Shown here piece after piece: positions 25,817 through 34,457 of a stretch of DNA of 64,000 nucleotides. The notes under the pieces were generated by a model that was not told the origin of the DNA, made no database searches, and saw only the letters and a list, made by a program, of their open reading frames with translations. This DNA is from Pelagihabitans pacificus (GTDB lineage Bacteria > Bacteroidota > Bacteroidia > Flavobacteriales > Flavobacteriaceae). The stretch's first letter is position 1. Each line of letters begins with the position of its first letter. The position numbers were made by a program, and so were the translations under genes. Where the stretch lies: NCBI RefSeq assembly GCF_009371985.2, contig NZ_VIKU02000004.1, positions 248,001 through 312,000 of the forward strand, written 5' to 3'.

Positions 25817-27400
25817 TTAAGGACTATCAAATGATTCATTCACCAAGTCGATGACACTTTCCACGGTAGGTATCCTAGCCACCAATACTTCAGAAAAATG
25901 TTTTCGGGCTTCCTTTGCAGTGGTTTCCCCAATACAATAAACCATCCTGTTTGTCCCGTTTTCCAAGAGATAGCTTTCAACGGCTGATGGACTGAAAAAT
26001 AGGACCCCTTGCACGGTATCCTCCATTTGAACGGGATTATACTTGGTTTTATAGGCTTCTACCTCGTGTACCGTAATATTGTTGTTCGCCAAAATGGTGG
26101 GCAGCTCGTCTCTTCGAAGATTTCCGCAAAAATAGGTAACTTCCAATCCTTCCATATATTCGACCAAATATTCCGCTAATTTTTTGGCATTCTTGGCTAC
26201 ATGCGTTACGGTACCGATACGGTTTTCAATCAACCGCTTGGTTTTACGGCCGACACAGTAGATATTGTTGAACCGCAATTCCTCGGGAGCAAAATTTGTT
26301 AGTAGCGATTCTACCGCATTTTGACTGGTAATAACCACATTGCGAATTGGCGACTTCACAACCGAGGGAGCAATACGGGATGGACTCACTTTGATGAAAT
26401 CTTCCGATTTCACTCGAAGTCCGTCTTTAAAACGTTGTAACTGCCCCTCGGTCAATTTTTTAGTCGAAAAAAGCTGGGCGGAGGTATCGGTACCATGCAT
26501 TTCGTTCATCAACCGTTTTCCACCACGGTTAAGGATGTATTCTGCACAAAGCCGTCCTAAATCTTCGTGTTGGCCCAAGGGTGCCTTGAACTCGACCTCC
26601 AGTTTTTTAGATCCGTCGATGCTGAGCAATATGCCCTTTAATGTCACCTGTTCCTCCTCGTTGATTTTGGCCAAGGCCCCAATAGGTGCGGTACAGCCGC
26701 CTTCCAATATCCGCAAGAACTCCCGTTCCAGGCCTACACAGATTTCGGTCGGTTCATGGTTCAGTTGGGCACAGGCTTCTTGTACAAATTCATCGTTTTC
26801 CATGGCTACGACCATGATCGCACCTTGGGCCGGTGCGGGAAGCATCCAAGTGAGGCCTATCGTATTTTCCGGTTCCAGACCAATGCGTTCGAGTCCTGCT
26901 GCCGCAAAAATGGCTCCGTTCCAGTCGTTATTTCCCAACTTTTGGTACCGGCTGTTCACATTGCCCCGAAGGTCGACCACCGTATGGGTCGGATAGCGGT
27001 TGAGCCACTGTGCTTTTCGACGCAGGCTGCCTGTGGCTATTACCGCCTCCCGTTGTGCCAAAAACTCTTGGTTATGCTTGAAGGCCAGGATATCCAGATA
27101 GTTGGCACGCTCAAGAACCGCCGCTTGCACAATACCTTTAGGAAGGGCCGTAGGTACATCCTTCATACTATGAACGGCGATATCGATATTGCCATTGAGC
27201 ATGGCAACATCCAAAGTCTTGGTAAAAATTCCGGTAATACCCAGTTCGTAAAGGGGTTTGTCAAGAACCAGATCGCCAGTAGATTTTACGGGTACCAATT
27301 CTGTTCGATGTCCCAGGGTTTCCAACCGGGTTTTTACGGTATTTGCCTGCCATAATGCCAATTCACTATCGCGGGTACCGATTCGGATTACCTTGGTCAT
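25817..27400 (-). CDS. hemC-hemD: Fused porphobilinogen deaminase / uroporphyrinogen-III synthase
   Basis: Bifunctional haem enzyme of 527 aa. Residues 1-300 are HemC: IGTRDSELALWQA start, VHSMKDVPT, TGSLRRKAQ, and EGGCTAPIGA with Cys236 as the dipyrromethane attachment site. Residues about 310-527 are HemD-like: VVITSQNAVESLL, YCVGRKTKRLIE, VLFFSPSAVES and YCIGETTAKEA are the four typical blocks. The fusion lets hydroxymethylbilane pass directly to ring closure and saves a separate hemD. The start overlaps the hemA stop by four bases (ATGA). Hybrid HemC/HemD proteins are known in other bacteria, so this is an expected variant. Confidence 0.93.
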   Translation of the reverse strand: MTKVIRIGTRDSELALWQANTVKTRLETLGHRTELVPVKSTGDLVLDKPLYELGITGIFTKTLDVAMLNGNIDIAVHSMKDVPTALPKGIVQAAVLERANYLDILAFKHNQEFLAQREAVIATGSLRRKAQWLNRYPTHTVVDLRGNVNSRYQKLGNNDWNGAIFAAAGLERIGLEPENTIGLTWMLPAPAQGAIMVVAMENDEFVQEACAQLNHEPTEICVGLEREFLRILEGGCTAPIGALAKINEEEQVTLKGILLSIDGSKKLEVEFKAPLGQHEDLGRLCAEYILNRGGKRLMNEMHGTDTSAQLFSTKKLTEGQLQRFKDGLRVKSEDFIKVSPSRIAPSVVKSPIRNVVITSQNAVESLLTNFAPEELRFNNIYCVGRKTKRLIENRIGTVTHVAKNAKKLAEYLVEYMEGLEVTYFCGNLRRDELPTILANNNITVHEVEAYKTKYNPVQMEDTVQGVLFFSPSAVESYLLENGTNRMVYCIGETTAKEARKHFSEVLVARIPTVESVIDLVNESFDSP

Positions 27401-28656
27401 ACGTGGGAATCGATTTCGAGTTGAAAAACTTTTTGGATGAGTTCCAAACTGGTATCCGCGTCGATATCCCCGTCTTTGAGATGGTTGGCGAACTGTTTGG
27501 TGATCTTTTGGATGATGCGGTTCGATACCACCTCTGCCTGTTCCGCATCAAAATCGGACAACTTTTTGGACTGGTAGTCCAATTCTTCGTCCTTCATGGT
27601 CTTTAATTTCTTTTTGAGCGCTTTGATTACCGGTGCAAATTTCCGGGTTTCGAGCCATTGGATAAAATCCGATTTTACCGCTTCGATGATGATTTCGGCC
27701 TTTGGGATGAATTGCTTTCTGCGTTCCAAGGTCTCATCGGTCATTTGGGAAAGATGGTCAAGATGAATAAGGGTAACATTTTCCAATTCTGCCACATCGT
27801 CGGCGACATTTTTCGGTATTGAAAGATCTAAGACCAACAAAGGTTTTTTGGAATAAATGAGTTCTTTCGAAATCGTAGGGGCCTGGGCTCCCGTGGCAAC
27901 GATCAAAATATCGGTCGTGCGGATTTCGGTCTGCAGGTCCCCATAATTCTTGACTACCAAGTTGAATTTTCCAGCAATTTTCTCCGCCTTGTCCTTGGTG
28001 CGGTTGATAAGGGTGATGTGATTGTTCTTGGTATGTTTTATAAGATTTTCACAGGTATTTCTTCCTATTTTTCCGGTTCCAAAAAGGAGAATATTTTTTT
28101 CGGAAACCTCCGGTACGTTTTTAAGGATGTATTGAACCGAAGCAAAGGCGACCGATGTGGCACCGGACGAAAGCTCTGTTTCATTTTTGATGCGTTTGCT
28201 GGCTTGGATTACCGAATTGGTCAGGCGTTCGATGAAAGGGTTGGCTATTTGGTGCTTTTTGGAGCGGATAAAACTCTGTTTCAGCTGGCTGATGATTTCA
28301 AAATCGCCCAAAATCTGACTGTCTAGTCCTGTACCCACTCGAAAGAGATGGCTGATTGCATCGTTGTTCTTGTAAACGTAGGCGACCTCCTGAAATTCTT
28401 CGACGCTACCCCGGGTGTTGTCGCATAGCAGTTTGATCAATTGAAAGGGATGTTGCGCAAACCCGTGCAACTCGGTACGGTTGCAGGTAGAGGTGACCAA
28501 GAGTCCGTCGATACCCTGTTCCTTCGCCTGCCGTAACAACACATCCATCTTGTCAGCTCCAAGGCTGAACTTTCCACGAACTTCGGCATCGGCCTTTTTA
28601 TAACTCAGCCCGATGGTGTAGAACGAGTGATGTCTTGAAATATGGTAATCCTTCAT
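27397..28656 (-). CDS. hemA: Glutamyl-tRNA reductase
   Basis: First committed step of tetrapyrrole synthesis by the C5 route: reduces Glu-tRNA(Glu) to glutamate-1-semialdehyde with NADPH. 419 aa. TIGLSYKKADAEVRGKF matches the N-terminal signature. Catalytic Cys is in STCNRTELHGF. LFGTGKIGRN is the NADPH-binding loop, and the C-terminal dimerisation helix is present. It heads the hemA-hemCD-hemE operon. A -7 element TATTTTTG (28677-28684) lies 20 bp before the ATG. A palindrome overlapping it suggests control at transcription. Confidence 0.95.
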   Translation of the reverse strand: MKDYHISRHHSFYTIGLSYKKADAEVRGKFSLGADKMDVLLRQAKEQGIDGLLVTSTCNRTELHGFAQHPFQLIKLLCDNTRGSVEEFQEVAYVYKNNDAISHLFRVGTGLDSQILGDFEIISQLKQSFIRSKKHQIANPFIERLTNSVIQASKRIKNETELSSGATSVAFASVQYILKNVPEVSEKNILLFGTGKIGRNTCENLIKHTKNNHITLINRTKDKAEKIAGKFNLVVKNYGDLQTEIRTTDILIVATGAQAPTISKELIYSKKPLLVLDLSIPKNVADDVAELENVTLIHLDHLSQMTDETLERRKQFIPKAEIIIEAVKSDFIQWLETRKFAPVIKALKKKLKTMKDEELDYQSKKLSDFDAEQAEVVSNRIIQKITKQFANHLKDGDIDADTSLELIQKVFQLEIDSHV

Positions 28657-28674
28657 GTGTACCTGACAAACGTT

Positions 28675-28692
28675 GGCAAAAATACGTTTGCC
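28675..28692 (-). promoter_or_regulatory. hemA promoter -7 element inside an inverted repeat
   Basis: GGCAAA-N6-TTTGCC has perfect 6-bp arms. On the minus strand TATTTTTG (28677-28684), an exact TAnnTTTG match, lies within it. A protein bound here would block hemA transcription directly. Confidence 0.4.
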
Positions 28693-28817
28693 GTTCGCAA
28701 AAAAATAACGCTAGCGGAACTTTTAATGCCGTTTCGGGTTTTTTAAGCCCATTTTTGATGAGAAACGCTAAAAATCTGCTATTTTTAAGGCGTTCTGAAG
28801 CTTAATCCTTGATTTTA

Positions 28818-28834
28818 TTTAGAATGTTTCTAAA
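28818..28834. promoter_or_regulatory. Fur/PerR-like palindrome before the AraC gene
   Basis: TTTAGAA-TGT-TTCTAAA, perfect 7-bp arms. Read as a 7-1-7 box it is TTAGAAT-G-TTTCTAA, close to the PerR/Fur form TTAnAATnATTnTAA. It ends 8 bp before the AraC-type gene and 160 bp before hemA. Confidence 0.4.
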
Positions 28835-28842
28835 TAGATAAG

Positions 28843-29751
28843 ATGGTAAATGGAAGTACTATGGAAGAAAAAAATGTCGCTATCGGTTCTTTTCAGGAAG
28901 TCTTGATAGAGGATGGTTTTTTTGTATTCAAAATTCAAAACGACTCCCCGCAAACACAGAAAGTTAGCCGTGCCATCGACAGTACCTTCATCCAGTTTCA
29001 TTTCTGTTTGAAGGGTGACGCCAAATTCGTTTTCAATGAAGGTCGTTATGCGCTGGAGGTGAAGGAGGAAAATTCGCTGTTGCTTTACAATACCCAAATG
29101 GACCTTCCTTTGAACCTGGAGTTACAGCCTAACTCTTGGCTGGTTTCCGTGGTGATGACCATTCGTAAGTTTCACTCGCTCTTTTCCAGAGAGGCCGATT
29201 ACATACCGTTTTTAAGTGCCGGCAACAAGGATAAAAAATACTATACCCAAGAAGCATTTAATCCGGCCATTGCCGTTATCCTGAGCCAGATAATGAACTA
29301 CAACTTGCATCCCTCCATCAAGTCGCTCTACATTAAGGGAAAGGTATATGAATTGATCGCCCTATATTTCAATAAAACCGATGACCTCGACGTGGAGCAG
29401 TGCCCGTTTTTGGTCGATGAGGACAATGTACATCGCATCCGAAAGGCAAAGGAAATCATCGTCGCCAGAATGGCCGAACCTCCTACCTTGGTCGAACTAT
29501 CGGAAGAGATTGGGCTATCCCTCAAAAAACTAAAGGAAGGCTTTAAACACATTTATGGCGAACCCGTTTTTAGTTTTCTCTTTGACTACAAAATGGAGTA
29601 TGCACGCCGTATGTTGGAGGCGGGCCAACACAATGTGAACGAAGTAGGCCTCAAGGTGGGGTATAGTACTGCCAGCCATTTTATCGCCGCCTTTAAGAAA
29701 AAGTATGGGACCACTCCGAAAAAGTATTTGATGACACGCTCCAACGGCTAG
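28843..29751 (+). CDS. AraC-family transcriptional regulator
   Basis: Regulator of 302 aa, divergent from hemA. Residues 1-190 are a ligand-type N-terminal region with a cupin-like strand pattern (FIQFHFCLKGDAKFVFNEGRY). Residues 200-300 are the two helix-turn-helix AraC domain: LVELSEEIGLSLKKLKEGFK and NVNEVGLKVGYSTASHFIAAFKKKYGTTPKKY, the classic signature. Position suggests it controls the haem operon, perhaps in response to iron or haem, but the effector is unknown. The palindrome at its start could be its own or a Fur-type operator. Confidence 0.9.
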   Translation: MVNGSTMEEKNVAIGSFQEVLIEDGFFVFKIQNDSPQTQKVSRAIDSTFIQFHFCLKGDAKFVFNEGRYALEVKEENSLLLYNTQMDLPLNLELQPNSWLVSVVMTIRKFHSLFSREADYIPFLSAGNKDKKYYTQEAFNPAIAVILSQIMNYNLHPSIKSLYIKGKVYELIALYFNKTDDLDVEQCPFLVDEDNVHRIRKAKEIIVARMAEPPTLVELSEEIGLSLKKLKEGFKHIYGEPVFSFLFDYKMEYARRMLEAGQHNVNEVGLKVGYSTASHFIAAFKKKYGTTPKKYLMTRSNG

Positions 29752-29782
29752 TTTTTAGCGGCGGGTCATACGAAAATCAAAG

Positions 29783-29830
29783 GTTTTACGGTTATCTATA
29801 TAACCTAGTAGACGAGAACTACCGTAAAAC
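29783..29830 (+). promoter_or_regulatory. Nested inverted repeats in the thuA leader
   Basis: GTTTTACGGT (29783-29792) pairs perfectly with ACCGTAAAAC (29821-29830), 7 bp before the ThuA start codon. Inside it GGTTAT-CTAT-ATAACC (29790-29805) is a second perfect palindrome that shares three bases with the first left arm. They could be DNA operators or alternative RNA hairpins. Confidence 0.45.
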
Positions 29831-29837
29831 AAGTCCA

Positions 29838-30641
29838 ATGCTATTCCCAAAAAAAACCGTTCCTGTAGTTTTGTTTACCCTTTTTGTCTTGGCGTGTTCC
29901 GAAGACACCGGGGAGTTTTTGGAAGAAGCCCCTTCCCAAGATGAAATCGAAGAGGAAGATGGGGAGGATGATATGGGAGACGGTACGGAAACCGATAGTA
30001 TTTTGATATTCTCCAAGACCGAAGGATTTCGACACGGGTCTATCGACAAGGCCTATAGCACCCTGGAAAATTTGGGAAAAGACCATGATTTTATGTTGGA
30101 ACGAACAGAAAACGCCGCAGATTTTAATGACGAAAACCTTAAAAAGTACGCCGTGATAGTGTTTTTGAGTACTACCGGCAATGTGCTCAACGAAGAACAG
30201 CAAACTACCTTTGAAAACTACATACGGAACGGCGGAAACTTTATGGGCATTCATTCGGCCACCGATACGGAATACGATTGGCCCTGGTATGGCCAACTGG
30301 TCGGGGCCTATTTCAATGGTCATCCCAGTATTCAAGACGCGCGTATCGAGGTATTGACAGACAATCATCCTGCTACGGCACATTTAAAAGACACGTGGGA
30401 TAGGAGGGACGAGTGGTACAATTTCAGGGATATCGATCCGAGTCTTAACGTACTTTTGAACTTGGATGAAGACAGTTATGACGGGGGCACGAACGGAGAT
30501 AACCACCCCATCGCCTGGTATCATGAGTTCGATGGAGGACGCTCTTTCTACACGGCCGGTGGTCATACAGAGGCCTCCTACGATGAACCGGACTTTCAAC
30601 TGCACTTGCTGGGAGGCATCAACTATTGTTTGGGTAGGTAA
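29838..30641 (+). CDS. ThuA-domain lipoprotein
   Basis: Lipoprotein of 267 aa with lipobox LFVLACSE (Cys15) and a long acidic linker, residues 18-50. The ThuA domain (residues 53-267) is class-I-glutamine-amidotransferase-like: ILIFSKTEGFRHGSI at its start, GGNFMGIHSATDTEYDWPWYG in the centre, DNHPATAHL, and a terminal FYTAGGHTEASYDEPDF. ThuA proteins are tied to sugar (trehalose, gluco-oligosaccharide) use, and surface versions are common in Bacteroidota, but the biochemical activity is not settled. It follows the AraC gene by 86 bp, with a structured leader between. Confidence 0.85.
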   Translation: MLFPKKTVPVVLFTLFVLACSEDTGEFLEEAPSQDEIEEEDGEDDMGDGTETDSILIFSKTEGFRHGSIDKAYSTLENLGKDHDFMLERTENAADFNDENLKKYAVIVFLSTTGNVLNEEQQTTFENYIRNGGNFMGIHSATDTEYDWPWYGQLVGAYFNGHPSIQDARIEVLTDNHPATAHLKDTWDRRDEWYNFRDIDPSLNVLLNLDEDSYDGGTNGDNHPIAWYHEFDGGRSFYTAGGHTEASYDEPDFQLHLLGGINYCLGR

Positions 30642-30675
30642 CAATACCGATTTTACAATACTAAGGGCCTTAAGG

Positions 30676-31521
30676 TCATAAGGGTCTCGCAACCATAATT
30701 CCGGTATTCTTTTTAATACCTTTCAAATAGTCGGCCAACGGACGTTTGGATACCTCGACCTGCATCGACCCGGTAGAAGCATGCAACAAATGGATACGCC
30801 CATCCTTTTCGCGGGTAGCGATGCCGGTGTGGGTGATGTCGAGTCCGTCGACAGCGGTCGTCAAAGCAATAATATCCCCTGATCGGATCAAATGCTCGTT
30901 GGCTTCGATTTGGTCTTGGGGTAGTATACAAAGGGCCTGGTTATTTAGATACTCTTCGGAGACTTGTATTTTTTTGAAGTTCTCCTCGTCCTCTTTTAAA
31001 AAGGGGTACAACTCCCGATGGGTACTCATAAAGTTGATTTCTTTGGTGATTTCGGTACCCCCAATTTCCGAGGTAACATCCTTCAGTACGCCTTTGGCCT
31101 CGTTGTTGGCGATCCATTCCGAAAAATAGTGCAGACGTGAAGCATAGCCATCCAGGTTGCCATCCTTGTAGCGAATACGTTCCAAGGTCTCGGTAAAGGT
31201 ATCAAAGTCGGACTTCCCCTCCCTCAACAACAAACTAAAGGCAAGTACGTTTTCAACATAGGTGGTACAATCCAACCCATGAAGGTTAATGACCAAGGAT
31301 TCCGTTTCGCCCACTTCCAATGTTTTGGCAACATAGGGGGTTTCCAAGAAGGTCTTCCCGACGGCCACAATCGTTTTTCCAAAATTATCTTCCAGCAGTC
31401 CGTCGATTTCGATGGTCTTGTCCTCAAAAGCTTGCCTATCCTTTAATGAGCAGACGATGTCTTGGGCAAATCCTATCTGAAAGCAGGTTACTAATAAGAT
31501 CAGTGTCTGATAGTGCCTCAT
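30676..31521 (-). CDS. DUF1460 (NlpC/P60-fold, amidase-like) exported protein
   Basis: Exported 281-aa protein with signal peptide 1-19 (ends FQIGFAQ). The pattern FLETPYVAKTLE, then LHGLDCTTYVENVLAFSLLL with Cys near residue 85, is the DUF1460 hallmark. HTGIATREKDGRIHLLHAS further on holds the His of the Cys-His active site. Proteins of this family are thought to be N-acetylmuramoyl-L-alanine-amidase-like, acting on cell-wall material or related amides. It converges with thuA (34 bp between stops). Substrate unproven. Confidence 0.8.
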   Translation of the reverse strand: MRHYQTLILLVTCFQIGFAQDIVCSLKDRQAFEDKTIEIDGLLEDNFGKTIVAVGKTFLETPYVAKTLEVGETESLVINLHGLDCTTYVENVLAFSLLLREGKSDFDTFTETLERIRYKDGNLDGYASRLHYFSEWIANNEAKGVLKDVTSEIGGTEITKEINFMSTHRELYPFLKEDEENFKKIQVSEEYLNNQALCILPQDQIEANEHLIRSGDIIALTTAVDGLDITHTGIATREKDGRIHLLHASTGSMQVEVSKRPLADYLKGIKKNTGIMVARPL

Positions 31522-31864
31522 AATACTTTTTATTTAAGCTCAAAAATAGCGATTTCAATCGTTCCTAGCATCCCATAAAAAGCACTTATCCGGGTATAAC
31601 GAGTGAAAAATGGGGATGATGGCGTAACAAATCCGAAGTTTCTTCTACTCATAAAACGAACAGTTCGGCGATCCTGCTTTTACACCTCGGTTTTTTTGCC
31701 GAAATTGGAACACTATTTACGAACCCCCGGGTTCTATTTCACTCGATAATCGAGAATTATTTGCTTCAGCATGTGCGCCGGAATAACGTGTTAAATTTTC
31801 TTTTAATGTTTTCTGTGCATGCCTAGAGGTTATTTATTAATCCATAAAAACGAAAAACCATACT
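31522..31864. promoter_or_regulatory. 343-bp upstream region of the AAA+ operon with paired palindromes
   Basis: No gene is visible. Two perfect palindromes lie close together: GAACCC-CC-GGGTTC (31721-31734) and CTCGAT-A-ATCGAG (31742-31754), about 110 bp before the first gene of the operon. No exact TAnnTTTG element was found on the plus strand. Confidence 0.45.
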
Positions 31865-33208
31865 ATGGCCGATGATTTTGATTTATTAGAAACCGATTCC
31901 AACTCCAAGCAAGAACAAGTTGATGTCAATTGGGGAAAGACGGTCGACCAAATGAAGTCTAAACTTGCCCAGGAAGACGACCCCGAGATACGACAGAAAA
32001 TATTGAACGCGACCCTAGACGATGTGGTAGGGATGGCCGAAAAAGACCGTGCTACCCTATTGGATGCCATAAAAGACCTAACGGACTATCAGGATGAGGT
32101 CGGGATTATCTTTGAAAAGTTTTCCACCTTGAACGCTGCAGAGCAAAAGGTGATAGATGATGCACAGAACGCATTGGACCGGGCCAAACAGGAATTGGAA
32201 GAAGCCGAAAAGGTCAAGGATAACTGGTGGAACAACCTTTGGGGACGTAAATCAAAGATAAAGAAACGACAAGCGGAACTGGATGCCGCCCAAAAGGTAC
32301 GGGACGGGGCCGATTTGAAAGCCAAGGCGATGTTTCAGGAACGAATTGAGTCGGCCGATATACAGACCTTGTTGAACGAACTTTCCTATAAAAGTCAGGC
32401 AGCAGTGGGCCGCCTAAAAAATCGGGAAGTCGAAATTAAAGAGGTCGAGGACAAACTGCAGGTCGCTATCGTAGAGGCCAGTAAAAATCATACAAAAGCA
32501 CTCGAACGAAAAAAGGAAACCGAAGAGAAGCTGGAAGAGCAATATGCGCTTCTCAAACAGGCGAGGCAAACACTGGAGGAAATTTCCGATAAGCAGTCCT
32601 CCGAGTATTCCGAGGCAATCGGTAAAGTAACCCAAATCGAACAGAAGGTCGAGGAGTTGGAGGGCCTCAAAAACGCCTATACCACCTTGGCGGCCAGTAA
32701 GGACAGTTTTGTACATAAACACAACCTTACCATTAAGGTACTGACCTCCTTGCGAAGCAATCTGCAATCGCACCGGGCGAAACTAAAAAGTGATACCGAT
32801 GAGCGGTTGAAATATTATGATGGTTATGTTGTGGCCTTGAAGGCAAGGACCGATCAGGAATTTGCCGCTATCCTGGAGCACTTGGGTGTGAAGACCGATG
32901 AACATATCGGCCAGACCTTGGCCGCGATGCATACGGCCAGTGCCAAGGCGAGACAGGAGATGATGGACAATATTCCGGTGCACGAAAAAGTAATGCAGGG
33001 GGTGTACTCGAGCTATGCCGAATCGCTGCAGGAAATACGGGTCAAGGATGCCGAAATACAAAAGAACTTCGCCGATCGCTACGGTATCGATATGAAGGAA
33101 ATCTTCGAGGAATACTATGCGACCGATGGCAATGCACCGGCCGATGGTGGCGGTGACGATACCCCTATGCCCCCGAAACCCTCGGTCGAAGACGACTTAC
33201 TGAGTTAG
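31865..33208 (+). CDS. Long coiled-coil protein, first gene of the AAA+ operon
   Basis: Cytoplasmic protein of 447 aa, no signal or membrane helix. Residues 1-85 are acidic (MADDFDLLETDS at the start). From about residue 90 to 340 heptad-rich helices dominate, interrupted by a Trp patch (DNWWNNLWGRKSK, near 121-133). The segment 265-400 remains helical (LTSLRSNLQSHRAKL, QEFAAILEHLGVKTDEH). The tail is Gly/Pro/Asp-rich and ends VEDDLLS. I do not recognise the family; resemblance to TelA-type or PspA/ESCRT-III-type coiled coils is only general. Being followed by a AAA+ gene, it could be the polymer or substrate on which that ATPase works. 184 bp separates it from the next gene, more than elsewhere in the operon. 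Confidence 0.8.
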   Translation: MADDFDLLETDSNSKQEQVDVNWGKTVDQMKSKLAQEDDPEIRQKILNATLDDVVGMAEKDRATLLDAIKDLTDYQDEVGIIFEKFSTLNAAEQKVIDDAQNALDRAKQELEEAEKVKDNWWNNLWGRKSKIKKRQAELDAAQKVRDGADLKAKAMFQERIESADIQTLLNELSYKSQAAVGRLKNREVEIKEVEDKLQVAIVEASKNHTKALERKKETEEKLEEQYALLKQARQTLEEISDKQSSEYSEAIGKVTQIEQKVEELEGLKNAYTTLAASKDSFVHKHNLTIKVLTSLRSNLQSHRAKLKSDTDERLKYYDGYVVALKARTDQEFAAILEHLGVKTDEHIGQTLAAMHTASAKARQEMMDNIPVHEKVMQGVYSSYAESLQEIRVKDAEIQKNFADRYGIDMKEIFEEYYATDGNAPADGGGDDTPMPPKPSVEDDLLS

Positions 33209-33392
33209 GGCAGTAGCGTTTTCTATGATGGTGGTCACCGGGATATGTGTACGCTCTTGTCTATGTACCTATTGTTGGGTGGGAAGGGTATCTACGGAAA
33301 CCCGTGTGTGATGACCCCCATCGGTTTTGGGCACCATTTCTATTCGTGTAATGATACGAACAAACCAAAAAACGACTTAAAAGTCAATTCCA

Positions 33393-34457
33393 ATGTCGAT
33401 TAACCAAATAGTCACTCCTTTGGATAGTGCTGTTCTTGAGACCAAAGAACAGTATAAGGTGTATTTTAAAATTGTGACGCACGCTTTTGAGGAATTGGTG
33501 AAAAGTATCGCCGACAAACGCTTGTGCAGCGAGATCGAGGCCAATTTCGTAAAACAATACTGCGAACTGATTACCTATTCTTTGGAGGCTTTTCGCATCA
33601 AGTACCTCTATGACGACGAGGAAAAAATGCGGATCGACTTGACCGAATCTGGTTTCCCGAACTATCTGGAATTTCGCTACTTGTACAACGATTTGGAATT
33701 GAGGCAACAGCACATTGGTAAGTTGCCGAAGGTAGAGGAACTAAAGCAGGAGTTCTTGGATACCCTGCTCAAAAACAAACGACCCATTCCGGAGCGTCGG
33801 TTACAGCAGGCAGCATCGATTATCTATTATTCGTCGGTGGAGCGACAGTATATTTTCAAACGTTTTGTACAGGGTAAGATCGTGGAGCTGGGCAATAACG
33901 CGGAAGCTCCTTATTTAATTAGTTGGGCGTTCTACGACGTTACCCATAACCGGCCCTTCATCTGCTTCATGTATTTTGATCTGTACAAAGAAAAGCTGGA
34001 GGCCTATCGCCAACGGATTTATCAAGTATTGGAACAGACCGCCGACCGCAATATGGACCTCGATATGATGGCTTATGCCATTGACAAAAGATTACCCAAA
34101 CTCTTGCCGAAAAAAATCCGCAAGATCGATTTGGGACCGTTGCACAATGTATTTGCCAAAGATGAGCTAATTGTTACCCACACCGTTTTGGAGGCGATAA
34201 TCAAGAAAACACTCGACCTCTCCGCTTTCGCGGTTTCGTTGCGTATGGATGAAACAGTTTCCACAGGGGATTTTGCCGAGGGGAATTTTTTTAGCAAACA
34301 ATACCTGCAAGTCTGGGCACCTACCAAAGTCAGTACCTATTTATTGGCCCCGCATCGGGTCATTCAGGTTTTCTATGATAACATACCCGAGGCCTTACAT
34401 GAATTAACACAGGAACCGATTGAAATTTCGGCCTTAAAATTACAAAATGGAGCATAA
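33393..34457 (+). CDS. Unknown soluble protein, second gene of the AAA+ operon
   Basis: A 354-aa protein with no signal, membrane helix or recognised motif. It is mostly helical, with many aromatic residues in the first half (for example NYLEFRYLYNDLELRQ near 89-104) and a mixed alpha/beta second half that ends with a beta-rich part (QVWAPTKVSTYLLAPHRVIQVFY). A basic patch, KRLPKLLPKKIRKIDLGP, sits around residues 229-246. The stop overlaps the AAA+ start by 11 bp, so it is translationally coupled and likely works in the same complex. No function can be named. Confidence 0.8.
   Translation: MSINQIVTPLDSAVLETKEQYKVYFKIVTHAFEELVKSIADKRLCSEIEANFVKQYCELITYSLEAFRIKYLYDDEEKMRIDLTESGFPNYLEFRYLYNDLELRQQHIGKLPKVEELKQEFLDTLLKNKRPIPERRLQQAASIIYYSSVERQYIFKRFVQGKIVELGNNAEAPYLISWAFYDVTHNRPFICFMYFDLYKEKLEAYRQRIYQVLEQTADRNMDLDMMAYAIDKRLPKLLPKKIRKIDLGPLHNVFAKDELIVTHTVLEAIIKKTLDLSAFAVSLRMDETVSTGDFAEGNFFSKQYLQVWAPTKVSTYLLAPHRVIQVFYDNIPEALHELTQEPIEISALKLQNGA

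Noticed and set aside
31865-33208. Coiled-coil protein as a TelA tellurite-resistance or PspA protein
   Set aside because: Only general helical similarity; no characteristic family motifs were seen, so no name was given.
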